A stretch of 64,000 bases of DNA, from contig JAQGDQ010000026.1 of assembly GCA_030141605.1 (NCBI GenBank), positions 310,001-374,000 on the forward strand, written 5' to 3'. Shown piece by piece: positions 48,001 to 60,000 of the stretch; the first letter of the stretch is position 1, and the number at the start of each line of letters is the position of its first letter. The notes under the pieces were generated by a model. That model made no database searches, was not told the origin of the DNA, and worked only from the letters and a program-made list of their open reading frames with translations. This DNA comes from Tubiluchus corallicola. Its lineage: Eukaryota; Priapulida; Priapulimorpha; Priapulimorphida; Tubiluchidae. Made by a program: the position numbers and the translations under genes.

Positions 48001-51000
48001 TACATCATTATTAGAAATGCCTATTAAGTTCAAAACAATAAAAAGATAGCTTAGCTATGTAAACCTGTTTTGTGCTTTAAGGGCTTTTAAGTACCATTCT
48101 GTAACATTACTGTAATATTATTTGCATATTTTTTAATGCAAAAATACATAAAATTCGTCAATGAAAGGGATGCAACAATTACCACAACAACGTGGTGACG
48201 ATTTGTGCACTAAAAATGTTTTCTATCAAAAGCCAAATTTCCATTAAAATAAATTAACAGTAAGAAAGTTAATCACAAAAACAACAACATGAGATAAGTA
48301 ATTTCATGTTACTATTAATGCAAAGGCAGTAGTCAAATCTGCTGCTGCTGCGAGTTTTTATTGCACAACTACTATACTGCAAGGAAATTGACGTCTAACA
48401 TAATGTCAATCATTTCATTGATTGCCCAATCAGTGAGCAAATTATTTCACACACCCTTGCAGCAGGTACATACGGGACACTTAGCTACAGCTGCATCTAA
48501 TACTGTTGTTACTGTTGTGGAAAATGCTCAACTTTTCATTAGTTAGAGGGAGAAATATTGGCCTGGTTCTAGATTTTGTTATTGTCAATTGAAATTGCAA
48601 GTGAATCAGTGGAAATCTATGGTCTAGTTTCGTTTGTAGGAGGAAATGCACAATGCTTACGTCTATGAGTTGCTGATTAAACCATTTTGCAATCAAGAAA
48701 ATACGCAGTTTAGTTTAGTTTATGGCTTTGCAAGTTAGACAAAAACAACAATTTGATTAACTTTAAATAAGGACAAAACATAATGTTTTCTTTATTGGCA
48801 AGTTTTTATAAACTTCAATGAGATGACTTCACAGTCAAAATTAATTCACATGTAGTCAAAACTTCTATAAATACGTTAATGTAATATTAGTTAATTTTAC
48901 GCTATTTTTTTGGTTATAATCATGGTTAAAAATGCCATCATAGTTACAAATGCCTTATGTAACTCGGGCATTCAATATAAGGGTCGTCTGTGGAATGAAA
49001 CAATCTAATTTATTCCATTTCCATAGCCTAACAAATGGAAAAATACAAAAATTGAATAAACCTTGCAGACGAGCACATGATCAGTTAATATAGAAAAAAT
49101 ATATCGCATGCATGATGTCCGCATGTTCAAAAGCAAGAGAGACTTAATATTTTTGTTGCTCATTTATTTTAAAGTAAGGCTAACTGGCTTAGCTTCTTTA
49201 TTATACTTAGGTCTCTGTATTTTGTAGTGCTTTGAAACTTCGTTTCTATATTCGGTTTAAATTGAAAAGTCATTTTTAGGTTACTTGAACTGTTAATTTC
49301 GTGTAAAAATAGCTGCAGCTCTGCAAATTTCTGTTTATGAAAAAGTGTAATCAGTTTATCTGCTGATTAGACATTAATTGTGACTGTCATGGTGGTTTAG
49401 ACAGTTGTCCAACGTGAGCTGTTGTCCCGAATGCCGCTGAGCATGCATACGTCTCAGCGGAGGCAGAGCGATAGACCAATATGTCTGATGTCAATTATAT
49501 TACTATTTTCGAAAATTAAATTTTTAGCAAGGTACAAGACAAGATGGAGTTAATAGTATTAGTAGCTTGCTATCCATCATTGTAGTGGATATGGCAGCAA
49601 ATTAATATAATGACGACAGCACTTAAACTCTACCTGCAAGTCTGAAGTTCTAGTAAATGCCAATAAGTTACAAAATTATGTTACCTGAAATTTCCATTGT
49701 GTTTCAATGTCCCGTAATGATGGACTCGGAGCAAAAGTTGGGTGAGAGTGATACCAGCCAACAACTTTGTAACCTTGCTGTGTAATGCGCTCACAGGCAA
49801 GTGTCTGAGAAACTGAAACAAAAAAGTTTAAATTCATGATTTACCCAGGGATGGCATTACACACAAAATCTAACACTTCACTGAATAGATTTTTATCAAT
49901 ACTAGAACAAAAATTCGCAGTGAGTTAACGTTGCAATGTTCAATCTGTTACCAAGTCAACATTAAAAATGTAACAAACACAAAATCTACAAAATAAGTGT
50001 GAATATTGTTTAGAAAAATGGTAAATCTAGGTTTAAGAAGAAATCTATCGACAGCCTAACAATTGATAAGCAGTTTAACAGTCTTGTTTGCACCTAGTTG
50101 TTATAACCTTGTGTGTTACCCTATTAGATTTTAGATTGTTCCTTACTTGGATCCATTTCACACTGCATTCCTGTACTGAGGCTATTGCACGGTTCTGCCA
50201 CTGTAATCTGTAGCATTTTGTCTGCCAATGAAAATGTGCCACCCAGCAAGCCAATCACTTCATTACCCGAAACGTGTGAATGAATGTCAACCGTAACCAT
50301 CACCGCTGTGTCGACTTCTACCATAAAGGGAGCCTGCAAAGACATAAGAAGTTGTAATGTTAACAAACAATGAGTTGTTTGATCTTCCATGTTCACAATA
50401 ATGAAACAGCAACAGTCGAACACCAACATAGTGAATAGAAATTGAAAATGCATTTAGTATGGAGCATGCCTGAGTACAATCTTAGTATTAGCATGCCTGA
50501 GTACAGTCTGCTGCCCACTGTCGGTGTTTTTACATCGCTTGCCAGACTTTGTCCCTCAAGCAGAAACCTCTGTCATTCAGACCAGAATTATTAAAAAAGT
50601 AAAAAGGAAAGGAAGATAAACATAAACACAGCAACAGTTGTTAAGTTAGATAAAAAAGTTGTGACATTGGAATTACACACATATCTCGGTTGGCCAGACC
50701 TTGCTTTTATGGATATCGGAAAATTCCGAAAAAATTTGGTCCGTAGAAAGTGCCGCATACTATAGACACAGTCTGTTATTTCACGAGCTCACCACTAGTT
50801 GGCGGGCCGTCACTTTGTTTATATCCAAGCCACATGTAATGACACATGTGTAGCTTGTATGTCAGGGTGTTTAGTGGTTTAGTCAGTGTCTGTAAGTGCT
50901 TTAGAGTCTATTATGAGGAGTTATTTGAATCAATTACCAACAGGTTTTATATAATTTTGCATAGAAGCGGCCCGTGCTAGACGTTTTTGAGACAATTAGG

Positions 51001-54000
51001 TGATTGATTCTACATTGCCATGAGTCGCCTACCATATTAGCTTAGTATAGGAAAATACAGACAATCTGCAAATTCGGACCGACATCTCTCCGCTTTTGTC
51101 CAGCAAATCGAGATATGAGTGTACTTGCAGACAAACCTAGAGATGCTTTCAGAACACCTACACTGGAAGTATAAGTGAAGCAATCGACCTTCATTCGTCG
51201 GTTCAAAATCTGATGTGAATTCAGAACTAATGAATTTAGGAATAACGTATCTGATCAAATAAGTGAAATAAGCAGTCAAGCTCAAATATGAATTACTTGT
51301 CTATACAAGAACACATATGGTTTAACACAGAATAATACAGATGGAAATTTGCATTAAGTGTTAAGAATTCTGATTAAGGTACTATATTCTACTCTCTCAG
51401 AGTGAAACTTCACGTTAAGATTGCAACTTGCTGTATGCCATTCCAGCACATTATTTTTCTGCAGTGTGTGATAGAATATTCAGAAAATTGAACTGAATGT
51501 CATTGAGTTATGCAGCCATACTGTAGTTGACAAATAACAAAAAAATAAATAAAATGCTTGACAAAAACAGTATTTGTTGGTAATTGAATGATTTTTTCTG
51601 ATTTTTGGAGCTTGTAAATTAATAAAAATACGCTAGCAAACTTACAGGATTCAGTAAGGTAAAATCTTCAAGTGGAACAAGTTTGAACGGATCATATTTA
51701 GAAGCTCGACGTCTCTTCATTCGTACAGCAGCAACTATACTGTAATCTTCCTCACCATTGTGCTATAAAAATAAAATGCTATTTTAAGATGACTTAGATC
51801 ACATTACCCATGTTTATAACCAGTAGTATCTTATTACAGCCACATGGCCAATAGCATCTTATTATTTATAGACCTGAGTTCGTTATTTCAGCTGGTCATT
51901 CAATGTTGGGTTTTAGGAAATTATATTTATCCAACAATTTTTACAGTCACTAAGATATTTCTAGTAATCATTTGCAAATTTTGCATACTAGCAGCATAAT
52001 TGCAATAGACCTACTTCCTGTAACTACTAATTGTTTTTGCCTAAATGACAATTATAGTACCTGGCATTGTAATAATCAAGTAGTTTAGCAATACTGAATT
52101 GTTATGTATCATTTACAAAAAAAGCTGTTTTGCTGCATCCAACTGATACAGTACTTTCACTAACACAAAACTGCATACTCGAGGTTGTTTATATACGGTC
52201 TATATTTACATTCATGTAGGCTCGCTCATCCCTATCCCATCAGTGAGATCCTAGGATTAGCAGTTTATAAAAGAAACATAAATAATGGTCTAAATATTAG
52301 GATTTCAAGTAACTAAAACAACTGAATGAACTTCCACATACAAGTTTTCCAAACCGAGAGCAATTTATAATTATTTGGTGTGAATTTGGCTTTAAAAGAT
52401 AACAACTATTACCTATTGGTAACAATACAACTTCTTTATCCATTAAGATGTAGTTAATAGATGAACGAGTCACACAAGTCTGTTGTAGAAAAAAGGTACC
52501 TCTATAGTAACTCCTTCCACACTATCCAAATCGCTACCATACATATCACGCACAGTCCGTCGACGTGGACGCATAGTGTTCTTCCTCTCAGCTTGCATAG
52601 CCAACTGTTCTTCTGGGCTCCGTTTCTCTTTTAGAAGTTTTGAGTTTGACATCCGCCCTTTCTTTTTTGCTTACAAAAGAACAGGTTGGAAGTCATTATG
52701 TAATGCTGTACATGTAGCAAAGGCAAATTTGAAATAATAGTATTTTTACTTATTTAGAAGCCTTAATCACCAACCAAACTTGTTCAACTTATTAAATTTT
52801 GCATTCTACAAATGTGCATTTTTGTTTTCTTTTCACAAATTAAATGTTTATTGGCAAAGACACTTGGAACTGTGTTTTTTTATTTTCATGAGCCTTAAGT
52901 GTGATTAAAAAAGAAATCAAATGTGAAAAAATGAAAAATTTTACAATAATTTACTACTGACAAGCATAATATGACACATAACAATTACACATGATACAGA
53001 CATGGCACTTGTATTTGAAATGATACCTACTACAACCAAAATTGATTGCTCCAATCTGCTCAAGATATGAATGGATTTGGCTAATACAATTGACATCGCA
53101 TTTCTTGAAACGGCTTCGGAGAGAAGTTTTGTTTAAGTAATGTGGCTTACTTTTAACCCTGGCAAAATATATAAAATGTTGATCTAGAAAAATATGCAAT
53201 TTTCAACCAACGCCCGATGTGACGTGCTGACAGTAACTGTCGTTACGTACATTACAATTAAACTAAATTAATGCACTGTGACATTAAATGAAGACAAGGT
53301 GATTTTTCATATACTACCCCTCTTTCGAGTATGGTAATACATTTTAATGCCAATAACACTGCAAAGGTGTTTCTGGTGATTAAATAGTAGATTAAAATCT
53401 TAATTAATAGCGGGCAAGCCCAACTATTGATGACATCAAAACGAACATAATTCTCAACAGCAGAAACATGTTGCACGTGTTTTCAAAAGAGAAAATTGAA
53501 GTGCACCACTACTGTAAGAGATTCAGTGTGTTGTACTAAAACTCGGCAAGCTTTAAGACAAAAATTTAAATTTCAAATTTTACCAGTGCTGAAGCATGAG
53601 CTGCGTAATGTGCACACTACATCACAAACGAACACGTTAGAACTGAGAGGTACCACACTTGTTTTTTGCGCAACGTGTTTCCGCAATACAGGCACTAGTG
53701 CCCGAGTAACTAGCAAATGCTGAAATGCATGTAACATATGCATTTATAATTGATGTTCTGCTGCATGTTACAAGCACGTGTATTACATGTCCAGTGTTCA
53801 TTATTAGTGTTTAGCACATAACAACAACAAAAAACAAGGTGGTCCTAAGTTGCGGAATACCAAGCATCATTGCTGCAACTTTTGGCATGTTACCTTAAGC
53901 TACCAACTTAAGGTCATTTGAGGTTCCCACAAATAAGTTTGTGGTTTTCTCAACTGACACTTGCTGTTTTCTAGTTAGTTATGATTATGCTACTGCTGTT

Positions 54001-57000
54001 TGGATTACAGTCTACAACACTTTAGCAGAACAGCAACTGAGATCTTTGCTATTGTAATGCAAAAATTTAGTTTAAGCTTCGAAATCTAGGAAAGTACGAT
54101 AAAGTATGGAAAGTATTGATGGCCATCAGCTGCATAGCAGTTACACCTTTTAGCAAAACAAAAATCTGCAGTATTCCCGCATGTGTGCACGCGTCACAGT
54201 ATGGTAAGAATTACTGTATCTATTACGCATTTGAAATACCAGAATTAATACTTACCACTGGTCTAATATAAAATTTCGTATCTGTAGATAGCGGTCTGGT
54301 GTTTTGTTCCCTTTTGCTTGAAAAAACTCAGGAAAAGCTGCTTTCTCTTCTTCCCTAACAAAATGTCTTTCCAGGATAAGCTCTGAAGGAGGAGGGACTG
54401 GTGGATGCACCAATTCTCCTTCACTGTCAGACATATCCTGAGCAGACCAGTTACTAACATCACTCTCACAACTGCTGTCAGGACTTGGCAAATTGCGTAT
54501 CTTCTTTGCAGATTTCGTAGAATAGTTTGACTTTTTCTTTTCAAGTGTGTACAATGTTTGCACTGTGGCTGGACGGCTTGTACTTATAAAAAAGTTATCA
54601 CATGTAGCAGTAGTTGCATGCTTTGCAGCACATAACTGTGCAACAATATCATTGAGCGAACGTTTGTTGAGAAACTTCTGACCATGTAAACGTGATGTAT
54701 TCATTCGAAGATCATCCACAAGTAAAACATCACTATCAACAGAAACTTTACTGTCATGTCTGCCACGAATATTTTCCTTAACTTCTTCAAAAGTATGCGA
54801 TGTTGATGGCACACCATAATTTACATTACAGTTAGGGCTACTGCTGATTGGCATTAAATCAGTTTTATGAACATGGTTTTCTGAAGTTGCTACAGTTCTC
54901 TGTGGAGATGAATTTGCAATTCGTAAATATTTACTCAGGGTATCACTAGCCCAGTAGTTAGACAAACGTTGACTTTCTGAAAAAGATGCCTCATTCAAAT
55001 GTTTGTACATAGTTGTTTGAGAGCCATTTGTGGAGACTTGTGGCTCATTTTCTAATTGTCTTATCACACTATTAGGTCCATCATCATCACGACTGTAAGA
55101 AGATGGTTCAGTCCCGCTTTGTGCAAAAGCTTTTTCAAATAGGCTAATAAACTGAGTTTTATTCATGTTTTTTACAAACTCTGTTTTATCAAGCTCATTT
55201 ACTGCAATTTTATCAAATGTGCTTTCATTCCAACAAATGTGAGTTGGAAAACTTAAATGCAGAGCAGAAGTGTTTTCATTCACAACTTTGTTAACGACAT
55301 CATTGACCACACTCAAAATACAAGATTGTTCGTGATTATCATCATGTTTCGTAAAAGTATCACTGCTGTTAATTTTAGACAAAGTTAGATCACCATCAAC
55401 ACATTGATCTTCAGTTGACAAAACAGTTATAGAGCCCGAGACTCTACGAGGAATGGCAGTAGATTCTGATTCTATGTCAACATCTTCGTCTGACTCTTCT
55501 GATCGAGTCACATTAAGGACCTCGCCACGGGCGACAAGAGCTGGTTCTTGTTGTGTCAAATACATCTTCTTTATTCTAGCTTCATGTTTTGCCTATTATA
55601 AATAACAACAACAATGAAAACCATATAAAATACTTGTTCCTATGCAGTGTGAAATATGTTTTATAATTATAAGTGATCTGTTAGTAATTGTAATTAAACA
55701 AGTTGACTGTCGGGTTTGCCACATTTTTACAGCAGTTCAGAAATAAAAGCTAATGCTAGATAGAACTGAGTGTAAATCACATTTCAGGAAAATTGGCAAA
55801 AAGCTTTTACTACAAAAATGTTAACAATATCAAGTGCACATTAATTAGCAAATAAAAAACTGACTACCATACTCACAAGCAGTAGTGAAACCTAATGAAA
55901 AGATAAATCAACAAAACATTATGCCATTTTTGATCAAATTCTACTATTGAAATTCTGATATCAGACATACTTTATGACAAAACTTTATTTGGATATTTGA
56001 GACCCTTTAGTCATCGTCATTATTACGATTGTTTCAAGTGACATTGTCCAACACACATTTAAAACAAAAAAGGGAAAAATTTGGAGTGCTTTAGTATCAA
56101 AATGCCTCTATATCACTAAATTCTTTGTTGAAATAGCTTATAAATTTACACTAATAAGTATAAAAAGACCTAATTATATATAATCTGCATGGTATATAAT
56201 TTTATATTACAGGCTTTTCATATTTGAAAGCTTTATCATAACTCATAATGTCACATCAAAGTAAATAGGAAAATGAAACAATTCACATGTCAGGTATGTA
56301 AGAGCCGGAGTGACTGAACAGTAAATAATTGTGTTCTGAGTCATACATGGTCATAAACAGAGTGTCTATGGGAAAAACGGTTAAATAATTAATAAGTTAC
56401 CTGAGTTTTAAACTTTTGATGCGCATAACTTTTTACTTGTAAAGCCGTCCTCGTTCCCATCATTTGAGCAATTTTAGTCCAACTACGACCATACAATTCC
56501 TATAATACAGAGAAACATTAAGTAATTAATTAAAACTGAAGTATTCCTAGTGCTACGTCAGTGGCAGCTGACATCCCAATCAACCCACTCGTTCATTCGA
56601 GTATCAGTACCAATAACTGATACAGTCAGCATGAACAATACATTGCACAACTATTAGTACTAAAATTAATATACAAAAATGATTTCTTGCCTACTGAACA
56701 ATGCCAATTTCTTTGTAATTCTGATCTAAACCAAACTGAATTATTTGGATTAGACCCATTGCCAAATACTGGACATTATAAACTTCAATATCACACTGCT
56801 AGTGACTACAGTAAATAGCTTCCAATACACTATCAATTATGAAAGTGAAAAGAAAGGGAGCTACTTGTTAAAAATGTACAGACCTAATGATTATAAGTAA
56901 AATGCCACAAAATAGTCATTTTACTTAAAGTCACAGAAATATTAAGCTAGGGATAGCTATATCATACAGTGTACTAAATACAATGCTCCAAAGTTGGATA

Positions 57001-60000
57001 ATGAACGGGTGCACAGTGAAATATTGACAATTAGTATGTGATAGTATCATTAGTTAGTTTTGTTTTTCCAGTCCGATCCAATACCGATATTTAACCAATT
57101 TGATGCAATCAGATATTGTAAAAATTTCGCGATATTGTATTTGTCGTCTGTGTATTCGACACCAAGGTTAAACACTTCAGTTTCACTTTAACACTGAGAT
57201 CAAAATTTCATTAAACTGAGATGATGAACTGAAACAAACTGACAACATCATTACAAGAAAAAAATCTAAAAAAGGGAAGATGTTAGCACTTGTACTTTAA
57301 CAAAATAAAACCGTGTAACTAGTGCAAATCATTAACAATATCCGCCACGCAAAATCCTATTGCTAAAAATCTAAACAATCAATTAATCACCTACAATTAC
57401 TAATTACACATTTTGCTATAAAGTTGCTAGCAGCTATGGATGAGTTAAATGCAGTCAGTATCTAATAATTTTACTTATCAGTGGCTAGACAGGTTTAAGC
57501 TTAGGTAAGGGTTTGAGTGTTCAACAATGAAAGCATAGTAGTGATGGGCGGTTTTGAAATTTTGTAATTCGATCAATCTTTTGAGGCGATTTTTTAGTGT
57601 TTTAGCCATATTTACCAATGATTGAGGTGAAATACAGCCTATAAACTTTCTCACGGCTTTCGTCGCTGTCTGCCACTTCTGTACTCGAAAACCATTTTTA
57701 CAAACATGCACACGTACATTCTTTAACTACTTTATGACTACGTCACTACACACATCCTGTGCCAACGAATTTGAAGCCTTCGGTTTGCATCACGTTCGCA
57801 ACTGTGTGCATTGTGTAAGGCGAAAAAAGCGAAGAAAAAACTCAAAGATTCTGATTATTTGTGCTAAAGCACTGCCTTTTAATCAGTGTGTAAAATGTAC
57901 ATTTTATGCTCGATTAATTGAATTACTGTTCAGTTGCTAAGTATACTGATTCATACATGGTTGTAATTCACTAGAGTGCAGTGAGTTGGGTTCATATGAA
58001 GGTTTATAAGTTTAAAATTTACAGAACTCACAGTGTACTGTATGTGGCTGAGCAATATGACTTACTGAACATTACATACGTGAAGCAATAATAATAATAA
58101 TAATAATAATAATAATCTTTTATTTATCTTTTAACACACGCACAGTTACAATACAATTAATTTAGCAACAAAAATGTGAAGGAAGGGCAGCGAAAGACCA
58201 ATTGGTCATCTAGTCAGCTGCCCTTTGGCTAGTGATGAACATTTTTTATAGGCGCTATGCTAGTGTATTAGTGTTAGTACTGCTTATAATAAATAAAGTG
58301 TTACGAATGACATAAAATTGATAATGATATGCTTATAATGTGTTAGTACAATTCATACACAGTAATAATAAGTGCATAATAATAATAAAAAAAATCAAAC
58401 TGAACATAACTGAAATAAGGACTGAAACAAGAACTGAAATAAAAATCTGACATCAGAAACATAATAACAACGGTAACTGAAATTTACTTTATAACACAAG
58501 CATAATGTAAAAAAAAAGCAAAGCAGGCAAATTGTGTTAGAAATTTTTACATTACTGTATACTAGAATTAAGTTAACATTATCACTGCTTTGTGGAAGCT
58601 ATTAAGTGATCATAAGTACTTTACCTTTTCTGAATATTTGGAGCTTCAACCAGATAAAAATCTGCCAACATTTAGGTCAGGAAATATCGGAATTTTGCAA
58701 AATACCTATTATCCGATATGTAATACATATATGCATTCAGATACTGAACACTAACCATTATATCATTGTCTTGGTTAGTATGTACAAAAAGGGCATATTT
58801 ACCATTCCCCTTAGAAACAGCTCTCTTTCATGTAATGTCCACATTCTTTTGGGAGTACTTCCTTTATGAACAGCTCCATATTGTGTACTGCCAAGAAATA
58901 AAAAATAAATGATCACATAATAGAATGATTTCACTAATTTACAGCAAAGTTTATACAAATGATGTTTGTCATTTATATGCTGCAGTACGTTTAATTAAAA
59001 TGAGAAATAGAGTAAATTGTAATTAAATGTGCAAACTGCAATTTTTATATGACTTCAAAAAAACCACATGGTGCAAAATTACTTTACCAAATTGCATAAA
59101 GGCAGTTTTGTACTTCAAGTCGCCAAATTTCAGAAAAATGACTGTTGCTTTTGGCCAAGATGAATGTACATACTGAACTTCTTGAGCAAGCTAATAGCAG
59201 CAATTTGTTATTTTGTTATTACTCAATTTAACTTGGAAGGACATAGAAATTGGGGGTCATAGAAGTTACAAACAGTAATATGTAAATGATATGTAACTAC
59301 CGTTAACTTCTGTATCTACTATAAACCAGTTTTTTTTCAGCTACTTTAAATTTTGTAATCAAAATAATATTTCACTCAGGTTCACTGTTGATTCTAAACC
59401 CTCACCAGTAAAACAAATTATAAACTATCAACAATTAGTAATTAGTAGTGGCAAATGTTATGATTGCCACTTGTTATTTGTTCAGTTCAATACTTGTTAA
59501 AATATAGCACTTCTGAAGAAAAAAATCATTTCCTCAGAAACAGTCATAGCTTTATATCATAAATTACAAATAGTAACATCAAATTTAATTTTATACAGAC
59601 CTGTTTATAGGTGCAGTCTGTTTTGTGGTAGTGTGTTTCAGGAAATCTTCAGGTTCCATGATAAGACCCTAGAATGAAACATCCAACATAAGTAGAACAT
59701 AAAGTGTGTAATCATTTATTGGTTTATTGCATTCATTCCAAATTCTGTTCTGTCCTAGTCATTGCAAATGTGATTCTACTAAGTAACAATACATATTCCG
59801 TGAAACTCTAACACTTCTTTGTGCAAGAAACAGCCAAAATAAGACAGTACGAAATAAGCTGTCAGAATAAAATTCAATTTAAACTGATAATACGTTAGGG
59901 ATAACAAGTAGGCTTGAAAAATTGTTCCTTACTATTATGATACACGAATCTTAACACTTTACAAAATACTTTACAACATGCAACACCCAATGCTTTCTTG

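Noticed and set aside
47345-48175. piggyBac-like element between ttaatcttttcactgac and gtcaatgaaaggga
   Set aside because: The inverted ends match only loosely, and the right side lacks a TTAA target duplication.
53027-53031. MYSM1 exon 7 ending at 53027 with a GTATCA donor
   Set aside because: It puts exon 8 out of frame with an early stop. The GTAGGT donor, with the exon ending at 53031, keeps the frame.
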